Assembly: GCA_016194705.1 (NCBI GenBank)
Contig: JACQAZ010000004.1
Span: forward strand, 1 to 64,000
Length of the DNA: 64,000 nucleotides
Reading direction: 5' to 3'
Source of the DNA: Elusimicrobiota bacterium
Lineage (GTDB): Bacteria > Elusimicrobiota > Elusimicrobia > UBA1565 > UBA9628
Part shown: piece after piece, positions 31,095 through 39,827 of the stretch
Position numbering within the stretch: position 1 is the first letter of the stretch
Layout of the letters: each line of letters opens with the position of its first letter
Made by a program: the position numbers and the translations under genes
The notes under the pieces: model-generated
What the model was told of the DNA's origin: nothing
Database searches by the model: none
What the model saw: only the letters and a program-made list of their open reading frames with translations

Positions 31095-33539
31095 GTGACG
31101 ACCGAGACCCACGCCGCCGTCGACGCCTCCCAGGCCTTGAAGGGCAAGTCGCTGCTGCTCATCAGCTCTCCCTCCCCTGAAAAGCGCTTCATCTTCCAGC
31201 GCCTCAAATCCCTTGGCCCAAAACTCACTTTGCTGTCCTCGGAGAGCTCCTGGGCCGCGCGCTACGCCGACGCCTTCCTCGAGATCCCCTCCTTTGACGC
31301 GGCCGAAGCCGTGGCCATGGTGGAGGGCTTCGTCAAGGAGAACCGCATCGACGGGGCGCTGACCTTCTGGGAGAACGCCGTGCCGCTGTGCGCGGCCCTC
31401 TGCGAGCGCTTCGGCTGGCCCGGCCATTCGGTGCAGTCCGCCTTGAATTCCCGCAACAAGCTCCTCACGCGAAAGGTCCTCGAGGCGGCCAAGCTCTCGC
31501 GCTACTCGCCCGAGTGGGCCCAGCTCAAGTCGGTCGCCGACCTCGAGCGCGAGGCCGGGCGCATCGGCTTCCCGCTGGTCCTCAAGCCCGCCTGGGGCGT
31601 CAAAAGCCAGTTCGTCGTCCGCCTCGACGGCCTCGGCGAGGCCAAAAACGCCTTCGAGTACATCAAGGCCAACATGACCCCCGCCTTCGACTCGATCTAC
31701 GCCTCGGGCACCGAGATCGTCGCGGAGGGCTACCTCGACGGTGCCGAGATCGACGTAGACCTGCTTGTCCAGGGCGGCGAGATCAAGTTCCACACCTTCT
31801 GCGACAACTTCCCGACCAAGGAGCCCTTCTTCGTCGAGACCGGCGACGCGATGCCCTCGCGCCACGAGGACTCCGATCTCGAGGCGGTCCTCAAGATGGC
31901 GCGCGAGGTCGTCAAGGCGCTCGACCTTCCCAATGGCGCGCTGCACCTGGAGGCCAAGATCGGGGCCAAGGGCCCCAAGCTCGTCGAGCTCAACGCGCGC
32001 ATGGGCGGCGACTACCTGCACGACTGGATCGAAACGGTCTGGGGCGTCGATTTCATAGAAGAAGCGGCCAAGATCGCCGCGGGCCTGCCCTGCGCGCCGC
32101 ACAAGCCCAAAGAGCCCAAGGTCCACATGGTCAGCAAGTACCTGATCGCCCCGCATTCAGGCGTGATCGCGGGGCTCTCGGTGCCGGCCAAGCTCGAGAA
32201 GGGCAAGGTCCACGACATCACCTTGCAAAAGGAGCCCGGCGACGCCGCCCTCGTGCCTCCCGAGGGCTTCGAGTCGATCGGCTGGGTCGTCGGCCAGGGC
32301 AACACCTACGCCGAGGCCGAGGAGAACCTCGACGAGGCCATGAACGGCATCACCGTGCAGATCGCGGCCTTCGATTCGACCTCCTCGGTCGGCAAGACAA
32401 GGCGCAAAAATAGATTCGGAGCGGCCCAGGTCTCTCGGCGCCGCATCATCCAGTCGGCGCGCATAGAAAAAGTCCGCGGGCTCGACCCGAAGGCGGCCAA
32501 GGAGCTTCATGTCGGCATCCTCTGCAACATCTTCAACGAGGATTCGGGAGAAGAGACGGCCGTCCACAAGGACCTGACCTCGGTGGGCCTCAACATACAA
32601 AAGGCCGTGGAATCCAAGGGCCACCGCGTGACCTTCTTCGACATGAACGAGACGCCGCTGCCGTTCAACAAGATCGCCGAAAGCAACGTCGACGTGATCT
32701 TCAACGTCTGCGAGCGCATCAACAACTCCTCGCTCCTGGAACCGCACGCTGCCGCGATCCTCGATTGCCTCGGCACACCCTACACGGGCTCAAACCCGCT
32801 GACCCTGGCGCTGTGCATCGACAAGGTCAAGGTCAAGAAGCTTCTTGAGCACGCCGGGCTTCCCACCCCGCGCTTCGACTACGTCTTCTCCAAAGACGAG
32901 CCCATCCGCGAGGACCTGCGCTATCCGCTGATGGTCAAGCTCGCCAACACCGACAACTCGATCGGGATCTCGAACGACTCGGTCGTCACCAGCCTCAAGG
33001 AGCTCAAGGACCAGGTCGCCATGCTGCTCGAGAAATACAACCGGCCGGTGCTCATCGAGGAATACATCGAGGGCGACGAGGTGGACGTCTCGATCATGGG
33101 CAACGAGGACCGCGTGAAGGTCCTGCCTCTCTCGCGCTCGGTCTTCGACGAGCTGCCCAAGGGGACCTGGGGCATCTACCCCTTCCAGGCCAAGTGGGAC
33201 AGCAAGTCGGTCTACGACAAGATCAAGATCGAGCGGCCGGCCAAGTACTCGCAGAAGCTGACCGCCCTCATCAGCGAGATATGTCTCGACGCCTACAACA
33301 TCATGGACTGCCACGACTACGCGCGCGTCGAGGTCCGCGTGGACAAGCAGGGCAATCCGTATATTCTTGAAGTCAATCCCAACCCTTCAATAAACCGGGG
33401 CGACTGCGTGCCCAACTGCGCGGAGATGACCGGGGCCAAGTACGAGGACTTCATCGAGGAGATCCTGCGCGAGGCGATCTCGCGCTACCGCGCCCGGCCG
33501 CCGTACTACCACCTGCAGAGCGCGCTCGCCGCCCTTTAG
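31095..33539 (+). CDS. Fusion of two ATP-grasp ligases (L-amino-acid-ligase-like + D-Ala-D-Ala-ligase-like)
   Basis: This 814-residue protein contains two complete ATP-grasp modules. The first (about residues 15-425) has a pre-ATP-grasp Rossmann part, the lysine-bearing PLVLKPAWGVKSQ, VELNARMGGDY and an LAL_C2-like tail (VPAKLEKGKVHDI). The second (about 470-805) reads like Ddl: VIFNVCE, GTPYTGSNPLTLALCIDK, LIEEYIEGDEVDV and ILEVNPNPSINRG. The modules are joined by a basic linker near residues 430-465. Each should activate a carboxylate with ATP and join it to an amine, so the protein could make two peptide-like bonds. Both active sites look intact. Substrate unknown; no biosynthetic partner is nearby. 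Start GTG is chosen from the promoter. Confidence 0.88.
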   Translation: MTTETHAAVDASQALKGKSLLLISSPSPEKRFIFQRLKSLGPKLTLLSSESSWAARYADAFLEIPSFDAAEAVAMVEGFVKENRIDGALTFWENAVPLCAALCERFGWPGHSVQSALNSRNKLLTRKVLEAAKLSRYSPEWAQLKSVADLEREAGRIGFPLVLKPAWGVKSQFVVRLDGLGEAKNAFEYIKANMTPAFDSIYASGTEIVAEGYLDGAEIDVDLLVQGGEIKFHTFCDNFPTKEPFFVETGDAMPSRHEDSDLEAVLKMAREVVKALDLPNGALHLEAKIGAKGPKLVELNARMGGDYLHDWIETVWGVDFIEEAAKIAAGLPCAPHKPKEPKVHMVSKYLIAPHSGVIAGLSVPAKLEKGKVHDITLQKEPGDAALVPPEGFESIGWVVGQGNTYAEAEENLDEAMNGITVQIAAFDSTSSVGKTRRKNRFGAAQVSRRRIIQSARIEKVRGLDPKAAKELHVGILCNIFNEDSGEETAVHKDLTSVGLNIQKAVESKGHRVTFFDMNETPLPFNKIAESNVDVIFNVCERINNSSLLEPHAAAILDCLGTPYTGSNPLTLALCIDKVKVKKLLEHAGLPTPRFDYVFSKDEPIREDLRYPLMVKLANTDNSIGISNDSVVTSLKELKDQVAMLLEKYNRPVLIEEYIEGDEVDVSIMGNEDRVKVLPLSRSVFDELPKGTWGIYPFQAKWDSKSVYDKIKIERPAKYSQKLTALISEICLDAYNIMDCHDYARVEVRVDKQGNPYILEVNPNPSINRGDCVPNCAEMTGAKYEDFIEEILREAISRYRARPPYYHLQSALAAL

Positions 33540-33624
33540 TCCCAATCCCCGCTGGGCCGGTTGCTCGCCGTTTTTGTCCTCAAAGGCCCACGCGTCCCGT
33601 CCCCGTCGGCGCTAGAATATCCTC

Positions 33625-34488
33625 ATGAAGTCCCTTTTGGCCCTCTTCCTGTGCGCCCAGGCGCAAGCCGCGTCCATCCCCGACCTCGAGCTGCTGCGCT
33701 CGATCGCGGCCGATCAAGGCGTGCCGGTCATGGACCTTCCCGCCGCGCCCCGCGCGGCAGCCGCGCCGGCAGGCCGTTCCTTCGAGGGCTTCGTCAGGGT
33801 CGTCAAGAAATCACCCGACTGGAGGCGGCCCGGAGACGCGCTCAAGGACCGCTCGCTCATTCTTGAAGGCGCCAAGGAACTCAACCTTGGGAGCAAGCCG
33901 TGGGCCTGGATCAAGGACGATGCGCGGGGCCGCGCCCTGGCTCCAGAGAGCCGCTCCTGGGTCAAGGGAAAATTCCGAGAGCAAGGCTCCGAGAAGTGGC
34001 GCCTGCAGAGCCGCGTGCTCGAGATCGCCGACTCAATCTCTTTCCCAGTTCAAAAGGCCGAGCTTCTGCCTTTGCGGGCGCAGAACGCCGAGCTCTCCGC
34101 CGAACTCGTCCAAGTCTCCCCATGGTGCGACCACATGCCGATCATGTCGCGCGGGGAGCGCCGCCAGTATCTCGTGATCGAGACCCGGCTCACGAACAAG
34201 ACCGACAAGCCTCTCGAAGTCGCGCTCTCCGGCGTGTTCTTCTCCTTCGACGCCGCCTCCGAGGGGGTCAAGGTCGACGGCCTCTCCATCCGCGGCCCCA
34301 ACGGCCGGGGCAGCGGCCAGACCAAGATCACGCTTGCTCCCGGGGCCGCGCTCAAGCTCGAACTGCGCGGAGACAACCTCTACCCCGAAGGCAGCCACGG
34401 CAAGTCCCTCTACGTGACCCTCCGGCTCGCGGCCGGCTCGGATTCTTTGTTCGTGCGGGGCTTCGGCCAGGTCCTCGAGACCCAATAA
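33625..34488 (+). CDS. Exported protein of unknown function
   Basis: This 287-residue protein has a signal peptide (SLLALFLCAQAQAAS). An Ala/Pro-rich segment follows, then a globular part with KSPDWRRPGDALKDR and a predicted C-terminal beta-sandwich (RRQYLVIETRLTNKTDKPLEV, KITLAPGAALKLELRGDN) that reads like a DUF4352 or Ig-like fold. I do not know the family. The -10 box TAGAAT (33613-33618) ends seven bases before the ATG with no Shine-Dalgarno, which suggests a leaderless mRNA. Confidence 0.7.
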   Translation: MKSLLALFLCAQAQAASIPDLELLRSIAADQGVPVMDLPAAPRAAAAPAGRSFEGFVRVVKKSPDWRRPGDALKDRSLILEGAKELNLGSKPWAWIKDDARGRALAPESRSWVKGKFREQGSEKWRLQSRVLEIADSISFPVQKAELLPLRAQNAELSAELVQVSPWCDHMPIMSRGERRQYLVIETRLTNKTDKPLEVALSGVFFSFDAASEGVKVDGLSIRGPNGRGSGQTKITLAPGAALKLELRGDNLYPEGSHGKSLYVTLRLAAGSDSLFVRGFGQVLETQ

Positions 34489-34527
34489 TCCGCGAAAATG
34501 TGCTAGTTTAGGGCCATCGGAGGCCCT

Positions 34528-34965
34528 ATGAATATTTCCATCCTGCTGTTTTGCGCGGCGCTGGCGCGCTCCGGCGAAACGAAGGTCAAGCTCGGCGATC
34601 TGCCGCCCGCCGTCCAGAAAACGATCAAAGAAAAAAGCGCGGGCGCCAAGATCAAGCGCATACTCAAGGACGCCTCGAAAGACGCCACGACCTACGAGGC
34701 CGAGATGACGGTGGCCGGCCGCGACAAGAACGTGACCGTCGACTCAAACGGCAATTTGGTTGAGGTCGAAGAGACCGTGGACCTCAAAACGCTCCCGCTG
34801 CGGACCCAGGGGGCGATCGAGGCGGCGGCCGCGGGCGGAAAAATCCTAAAGGTGGAATCCCTCAGCCACGGCGGCCCCGTCGAATCCTACGAGGCCCTCA
34901 TCAAGAAGGCCGGCAAGAAGACCGAATTCCACGTCGATCCCGAAGGCCGGCCTCTGGCGGATTAG
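34528..34965 (+). CDS. Exported PepSY-like protein with internal duplication
   Basis: This 145-residue protein has a short signal sequence (ISILLFCAALARS). Two similar halves follow. The first begins LPPAVQKTIKEKSAGAKIKR and continues to TVDSNGNLVE. The second begins LPLRTQGAIEAAAAGGKILK and continues to HVDPEGRPL. This repeated 'helix then DxxG turn' layout fits the PepSY-like superfamily, often exported and sometimes inhibiting proteases. GGAGGCC precedes the ATG. Function unknown. Confidence 0.78.
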   Translation: MNISILLFCAALARSGETKVKLGDLPPAVQKTIKEKSAGAKIKRILKDASKDATTYEAEMTVAGRDKNVTVDSNGNLVEVEETVDLKTLPLRTQGAIEAAAAGGKILKVESLSHGGPVESYEALIKKAGKKTEFHVDPEGRPLAD

Positions 34966-34974
34966 CCGCCAAGC

Positions 34975-35157
34975 ATGGAAGCGGCTTTCGTCGAGTTCGC
35001 GCTGTTCGCGGTCGCCGTCGTGCTCGTCTACCGCATCTTAAGGCCCGTCCAGGCTCACCTCGAGTCCTTGATCCTGCGCTTGCTCGATCCCAAAGAGCGC
35101 CGGATCACCGACGCCGAGATCGTCCCCGAAAACAACCGAAAAAAACGCAAGGAGTGA
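34975..35157 (+). CDS. Small membrane protein ahead of the SPFH gene
   Basis: This 60-residue protein has one N-terminal membrane helix (FVEFALFAVAVVLVYRIL) and a basic tail (RKKRKE). It starts nine bases after the PepSY-like gene and ends three bases before the SPFH start, so it is probably co-translated. It may be a partner of the SPFH protein, but that is inferred only from position. Confidence 0.65.
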   Translation: MEAAFVEFALFAVAVVLVYRILRPVQAHLESLILRLLDPKERRITDAEIVPENNRKKRKE

Positions 35158-35159
35158 CC

Positions 35160-36080
35160 ATGCCCTCTGTCCAACTGCCCGACGACTTCACCGCCTCCAA
35201 AGGCCTCGCGTGGCTCGGATCCCGCATCGCGACTTTGGCCCTGGCTTTTCTCGCGCTGACCGCCCTCATGAGTTCCTACACGATCGTGGCCCCCGGCTAC
35301 ACGGGTGTTGTCTTCAACATCGCCACCGGCTCGCTGCGCACCGTCGGCCAGGGCCTCGTCGTGCGCATGCCCTGGATCACCCGCGTGCAGAGCTACCCCA
35401 CCGCGCTGCGCACCTACACGATGGTCGCGCGCATGGCCGAGGGCTCGGCCACCAACGACGACTCCATCGACCTGCCGACCAAGGAAGGCCAGCACATCCG
35501 CCAGGACATCTCGGTGACCTACAACACGTCCCAAGACAAGGCCGACAAGGTCTTCGCCTCGTTCCGCGGGGCGGACGTCTCCGAGATCGAAGCGACCTTC
35601 ATCCGCCGCACGATCATCACGGTCGCCCAGAACATGGCGGGCCAGATGTCGCTTTCCGAGATCATCTCGATGCGCCGCTCCGAGCTCCAGGAGGCGGTCA
35701 CCAAGGAGCTCGCCGTCGAACTCAACAAGATGGGCTTCAATCTCGACAAGGTCAACCTCGGCGCCAGCCACCTGCCGCCCGCCATCGAGGCCCAGATGCA
35801 GCAGAAGATGGCCGCCCAGCAGCAGGCCCAGCAGGCCGAGTACGAGCTCCAGAAACAGACGACCTTGGCCAAGGCCGCCGTGGCCCAGGCCCAGGGCGAG
35901 GCCCAAGCGACTTTGGTCAAAGCCGAGGCCCAGGCCAAGGCCAACCACCTGCTGCAGGCCTCGATCTCGCCGACCTTGGTCCAGTACAAATCCGTCGAGA
36001 AATGGGACGGCGTCCTGCCCCACGTGACCGGCGGGGCCACGCCGTTCATCGACCTGCGCAGGCCCGGCAAGAACGAGTAA
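35160..36080 (+). CDS. SPFH/prohibitin-family membrane protein
   Basis: This 306-residue protein has an N-terminal membrane helix (ATLALAFLALTALMSSYTIV). The SPFH domain includes GYTGVVFNIATGSLRTV, GQGLVVRMPWI and YNTSQDKADKVF. The last third is a coiled coil rich in Gln and Ala (EAQMQQKMAAQQQAQQAEYEL). Such proteins form ring or cage oligomers at the membrane and often control proteases. AAGGAG lies five bases before ATG 35160. Its stop overlaps the next start by one base (TAATG). Confidence 0.92.
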   Translation: MPSVQLPDDFTASKGLAWLGSRIATLALAFLALTALMSSYTIVAPGYTGVVFNIATGSLRTVGQGLVVRMPWITRVQSYPTALRTYTMVARMAEGSATNDDSIDLPTKEGQHIRQDISVTYNTSQDKADKVFASFRGADVSEIEATFIRRTIITVAQNMAGQMSLSEIISMRRSELQEAVTKELAVELNKMGFNLDKVNLGASHLPPAIEAQMQQKMAAQQQAQQAEYELQKQTTLAKAAVAQAQGEAQATLVKAEAQAKANHLLQASISPTLVQYKSVEKWDGVLPHVTGGATPFIDLRRPGKNE

Positions 36081-37012
36081 TGTTCCTCGGCGCTGACCGC
36101 AATACCTGGCTCGGCGCGCTCTCCGGCTTGGCGACCGGCGTCGCCGTCGCGGTCGGCGGTTTTTTTCTGCTCAGGGACCTAACCGGAGCCATGGGCATCA
36201 CGCTCTTTATCCTGCTGCCCCTGGCCATCGGCCTCAGTGTGGGCTTCGTGGCAAGGCCCGGCGCGCGGCTTTGGGCGATCCTCATCCTCGCCTTGATCGT
36301 TTCGAGCTCCATCCTAATCTTTGCCAAGGCCGAGGGTCTGCTCTGCGTGCTCATGGCCCTGCCGCTCGTGCTGCCCGGGGCCTGGATCGGGGCCCTGCTG
36401 GGAAATCGTGTGCGTAAGAAATACATCGACGCCGGCCGCGGCGGGGCCTTGCTCCGGTGGCTGCTTCTGGCGGCCATGCCCTGTCTTCTGATGGGAGCGT
36501 ATCGACTGGAGACGCCCTACCGGCGGGTGGCGCGGCTACAGACGGTCGAGAACGTGGCCCGCTTCGATGCCCCCATCCAGGAAGTCTGGGACCGGCTCAA
36601 GGCCGTCGAGCGCATCGACGCCTCCCGCCCGCTGTTCATGCTCGCGGGCCTTCCTCGCCCCATCTATTGCGAACTGATCGCCGGCAAGGTCGGAGGCCGG
36701 CGCGTCTGCCATTTCAACAACGGGGTCATCGAAGAGGAAATCACCGAATGGGCGCCGCCTGTTCGCATGGGCATGCGCATCACGCGCGCCACTTTGCCCG
36801 GTCGCCACTGGCTGAAATACGTGGCGGCCGATTACGCCCTGCGCCAAGAAGGCTCCCGGACGGTCGTTTCCCGGACGACGTCGGTCTCGTCGCGATTGTA
36901 CCCCGCTTGGTATTGGAGCCCCCTGGAAAGATGGGGCATCGACACCGAGCATCGCTACCTTTTCGAATCCGTGAGCCGCTCGCTGCGCCCCTCCCGGCCT
37001 GACGGGTATTGA
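36080..37012 (+). CDS. Membrane protein with C-terminal START-like (SRPBCC) domain
   Basis: This 310-residue protein has four or five N-terminal hydrophobic segments up to about residue 145 (LSGLATGVAVAVGGFFLL, MGITLFILLPLAIGLSVGFVA, ILILALIVSSSILIF, VLMALPLVLPGAWIGALL). A soluble C-terminal half follows, reading like a polyketide-cyclase or START-like domain (VARFDAPIQEVWDRLKAVERI, REQ-type basic residues, SRTTSVSSRLYPAWYW). The combination suggests lipid or hydrophobic-ligand handling. It is coupled to the SPFH gene (one-base overlap). Confidence 0.75.
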   Translation: MFLGADRNTWLGALSGLATGVAVAVGGFFLLRDLTGAMGITLFILLPLAIGLSVGFVARPGARLWAILILALIVSSSILIFAKAEGLLCVLMALPLVLPGAWIGALLGNRVRKKYIDAGRGGALLRWLLLAAMPCLLMGAYRLETPYRRVARLQTVENVARFDAPIQEVWDRLKAVERIDASRPLFMLAGLPRPIYCELIAGKVGGRRVCHFNNGVIEEEITEWAPPVRMGMRITRATLPGRHWLKYVAADYALRQEGSRTVVSRTTSVSSRLYPAWYWSPLERWGIDTEHRYLFESVSRSLRPSRPDGY

Positions 37013-37037
37013 CAATTCGGGTCTGCGGGTCTACACT
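37009..37037 (+). promoter_or_regulatory. Consensus promoter before a short membrane-protein gene
   Basis: TTGACA (37009-37014), a 17-base spacer and TACACT (37032-37037). It overlaps the last codons of the START-domain gene and reads into the next gene, whose GGAGG sits four bases before its GTG. Confidence 0.8.
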
Positions 37038-37060
37038 CCCGAGTGGCTTACGGAGGCCCC

Positions 37061-37324
37061 GTGGACACCCGAACCTCTCACCTCTGCCGCACGCTGAAAA
37101 CCCTTTTCGTCGGTTTTCTTTTCTGGTCCTGGGGAGGAGTCATGGGCTGGCGGACTTTGCAGTTCCAAGGCCTGCCTTCTCCGCAGTTCAAGGCTTTCGC
37201 GGCGACTGCCGCGCCGCCCGCGGTCAAGGGCGCGCGCAAGAAGCTCAAGCCGGCCCCGAAGCAGGTCGTCGCCGATAAGGCCAAGCCCGGCGTTCCCCGC
37301 CACCTCAAGGATTCCTCTCAGTAG
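37061..37324 (+). CDS. Small membrane-anchored basic protein
   Basis: This 87-residue protein has a single membrane helix (TLFVGFLFWSWGGVMGW) followed by a Lys/Ala/Pro-rich tail (KGARKKLKPAPKQVVADKAK). GTG 37061 is chosen because GGAGG lies four bases upstream. It has the strongest promoter seen in this area, so it may be abundant. I do not recognise it. Confidence 0.65.
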   Translation: MDTRTSHLCRTLKTLFVGFLFWSWGGVMGWRTLQFQGLPSPQFKAFAATAAPPAVKGARKKLKPAPKQVVADKAKPGVPRHLKDSSQ

Positions 37325-37357
37325 ACGCCGCTTGACCCCTTTGATATCATCGGTGCG

Positions 37358-38290
37358 ATGACGAAGGGTCAAAAGATCGGCGTGATCGTGCCGATCTTCA
37401 ACGAAGAAGACAACCTCCCCGAGCTCAAGCGCCGGCTCTCCTCGGTCCTCGACTCGACGGGCCTCGACTACGAGGTCATTTTGGTCGACGACGGCTCCAA
37501 GGACGGCTCGCTGGCGCTCATGCGCGAGTTCAACAAGAAAGACCCCCGCTGGAAGGCCCTCTCGCTCTCGCGCAACTTCGGCCACGGCGCCGCTTGCACT
37601 TCGGGACTCGATCATATCGACGCGGACGCCGTGATCTTCGTCGACGCCGATCTGCAGGACCCGCCCGAGCTTATTCTGGAATTCCTCAAGAAATGGCGCG
37701 AGGGCCACGCCGTGGTCTTCGGCGCGCGCACCGGACGCTCCGAGGGCTGGCTTAGGCGGGCCGTGACCCGCGTCTTTTATCGCATCTTAAGCGGCGTCAG
37801 CGCCACGCCCCTGCCGCTGGATGCCGGCATCTTCTCTCTTCTCGACCGGACGGCGGCCGACAGCCTGCGCAAGCTGCCCGAGCGCCACCGGTACCTCACT
37901 GGCCTGCGCGCCTGGCTCGGCTATCCCCAGGTCAGCGTCCCGTACGAGCGCCAGTCGCGGCACGCCTCGAGCCCCAAGCAAAGCCTCGCCAAGCTCGTCT
38001 CGTTGGCCTTCGACGCCATCTTCGGCTTCTCGAGCGCCCCCCTGCGGCTGGCGACTTTGGTCGGCCTGGTCATGGCCGCCGGAGCCTTCTTGTTCTCGCT
38101 GAATGTCTTCTACGACAAATTCTTCACCGATAAGCCCATCATCGGCTGGAGCTCGACCATGGTCCTCATCTCCTGGACGGGGGGCATGATCCTGTTCACC
38201 GTGGGCATCATCGGCGAGTACGTCGGCCGCATCTACGACGAGATCAAGCAGCGGCCCATCTACCTGGTCAAGGAAAAAGTCGGGCTCTAG
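37358..38290 (+). CDS. GT2 glycosyltransferase, polyprenyl-phosphate glycosyltransferase-like (GtrB/DPMS type)
   Basis: This 310-residue protein has an N-terminal GT-A domain with VPIFNEEDNLPEL, VDDGSKDGSL and the DxD motif VDADLQDPP. Two C-terminal membrane helices follow (LATLVGLVMAAGAFLFSL and VLISWTGGMILFTVGIIGEY). This layout is typical of enzymes that move a sugar from a nucleotide donor to undecaprenyl phosphate at the inner membrane. The -10 TATCAT (37345-37350) ends eight bases before the ATG, again suggesting a leaderless mRNA. The following methyltransferase is 16 bases away. Confidence 0.9.
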   Translation: MTKGQKIGVIVPIFNEEDNLPELKRRLSSVLDSTGLDYEVILVDDGSKDGSLALMREFNKKDPRWKALSLSRNFGHGAACTSGLDHIDADAVIFVDADLQDPPELILEFLKKWREGHAVVFGARTGRSEGWLRRAVTRVFYRILSGVSATPLPLDAGIFSLLDRTAADSLRKLPERHRYLTGLRAWLGYPQVSVPYERQSRHASSPKQSLAKLVSLAFDAIFGFSSAPLRLATLVGLVMAAGAFLFSLNVFYDKFFTDKPIIGWSSTMVLISWTGGMILFTVGIIGEYVGRIYDEIKQRPIYLVKEKVGL

Positions 38291-38306
38291 CCCGCGCGCC
38301 GCCGAC

Positions 38307-39080
38307 ATGGAAGCGATGCCCGGCGCGCATCTCGAAGAACTCGACCGCCTCTCGGGCTCGTACTGGTGGCACGTCCACCGCGCCGAGACCGTCGCGAACC
38401 TTGCCGGCCGCTTCTCGCCCCCCGCGGGGTTCTCGAACTATCTCGACATCGGCTGCGGGCCGGGTGCTGCCGCGCGCGCAGTGGCCGACCGCCTGAGCTC
38501 CCGCGGCAAGTTCGCCGGCGGCGCCGAGGTGCTCGGCCTCGACGGCGACGAGCGGCTCGCCGCCGCCTGCAAGAGCCACGGCGTCAAGCTCGTGGTCTGC
38601 GAGCTGGGCGCGGGCGCCCTGCCGCCGCTGGAGCGCCGCTTCGAGCTGTTCACGGCCATGGACGCGCTCGAGCATCTCAAGGAGCCCCAGCGGCTGCTCG
38701 CGGCCCTGCGGCCGCAGCTGACAGATGGGGCGCTGGGCGTCATCTCGGTGCCGGCCTACCAATGGCTGTTCTCGGATTGGGACCGCGCGGCGGGCCATCA
38801 GCGGCGCTATGACGCCGCCTCCTTGCGCGATCTGCTTGAGCAAGCGCGCTTCGAGGTGGTCTGGCAGAGCTACTTGTACTCGTTTGCGCTGCCCGCGGCC
38901 GTCCTGCGCCGCAAGACTCTACCCGCAGTCGAAGCCGAGAAGGCGCTCGCATTCCCCGGGGTGCCCTCCTGGCTCAACTCGGCGCTTCGTTTGGCGGGCG
39001 CGGCCGAGCGGCTATGGCTCAAGGCCGGGAGAATCCCTTTCGGCACCTCTCTGCTCGCGGCCGTGCGGCCGAAGACTTAA
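38307..39080 (+). CDS. Class I SAM-dependent methyltransferase
   Basis: This 257-residue protein has the SAM loop YLDIGCGPGAAARAV, acidic LDGDE (second strand), and AMDALEHLKEPQRLL. Its C-terminal half (GHQRRYDAASLRDLLEQARFEV, then GRIPFGTSLLAAVRP) resembles the convergent methyltransferase at 39077-39826, and the two stops overlap by four bases. A sugar or lipid-linked acceptor is likely given the GT2 upstream. Confidence 0.85.
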   Translation: MEAMPGAHLEELDRLSGSYWWHVHRAETVANLAGRFSPPAGFSNYLDIGCGPGAAARAVADRLSSRGKFAGGAEVLGLDGDERLAAACKSHGVKLVVCELGAGALPPLERRFELFTAMDALEHLKEPQRLLAALRPQLTDGALGVISVPAYQWLFSDWDRAAGHQRRYDAASLRDLLEQARFEVVWQSYLYSFALPAAVLRRKTLPAVEAEKALAFPGVPSWLNSALRLAGAAERLWLKAGRIPFGTSLLAAVRPKT

Positions 39081-39826
39081 GGCGCCTTGCGCGCCCAGAC
39101 GATGAGCGAGGAGCCCCAGGGCAGCGCGCGCGCATCGGCCAGCCAATGCCGCTCGGAGCTGAACGCCCCCTCGAGCACCGCGTTGACGTGCTTTGCGGGG
39201 ACCGCGGCGCCGGGGATCTCGCTGCCCTGGGCGTCGGGCCGGCCCCAAACCCGCTCGTGCAGGCTGCGCGCCAGCGCCAGAGGGAACAGCAGGAAATTGC
39301 AGTACGAGCAAAACTCAACGCGAAATCCGTGCCTCTCCAGCACGCCGATGAGGCCGTCTTTGAGATACCGTCTTTTGTGCTCGTTGAGCTCGTCCCAGCG
39401 CGTCGCCAGAAACGGGAAAGCCGGCACGGTCGCCAGAAGCCGCCCGCCGGCTTTCAAGACCCGCGCGGCCTCAACCAGCAGGGGCCCCTCGTCGTCGAGG
39501 TGCTCGAGCACGTCGAAAGCGCAGGCCGCGTCGAAGAAGCCCGGCCCAAAAGGGAGCTCCGGGCCCTTCGTTTGGAAAACACGGGTCATGCCTTTGGCGC
39601 GGCAGCCTTCAATAGCCTTCTCGGAAATGTCGACTCCGTAGCCTTCAAAGCGCGCGGGCAGGGCCCGCAGGAAGGCCCCCATGCCGCAACCGATGTCGAG
39701 CACGCGCGCTCTCTCTGGTCCCGGGATGAGGCGCTCGAGGGCGACCAGCGCGATGGTCCGGCGGCTGCGCCACCACCAATGCTCTTCCTCGATATCGTAG
39801 AAGAGATCATATAGGGCCGGCTCCAC
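39077..39826 (-). CDS. Class I SAM-dependent methyltransferase, paralog of the convergent gene
   Basis: This 249-residue protein has EEEHWWWRSRRTIAL near the start, the SAM loop VLDIGCGMGAFLRAL, DVLEHLDDEGPLLVEA and the ending GSSLIVWARK. It is placed tail to tail with a related methyltransferase, overlapping by four bases. It starts one base after the GT2 stop, so the two are coupled. It probably modifies a cell-surface glycan or its precursor. Confidence 0.87.
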   Translation of the reverse strand: MEPALYDLFYDIEEEHWWWRSRRTIALVALERLIPGPERARVLDIGCGMGAFLRALPARFEGYGVDISEKAIEGCRAKGMTRVFQTKGPELPFGPGFFDAACAFDVLEHLDDEGPLLVEAARVLKAGGRLLATVPAFPFLATRWDELNEHKRRYLKDGLIGVLERHGFRVEFCSYCNFLLFPLALARSLHERVWGRPDAQGSEIPGAAVPAKHVNAVLEGAFSSERHWLADARALPWGSSLIVWARKAP

Positions 39827-39827
39827 C

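Noticed and set aside
33540..33624. Rho-independent terminator after the two-ligase gene
   Set aside because: A TTTTT run is present but the stem before it is too short.
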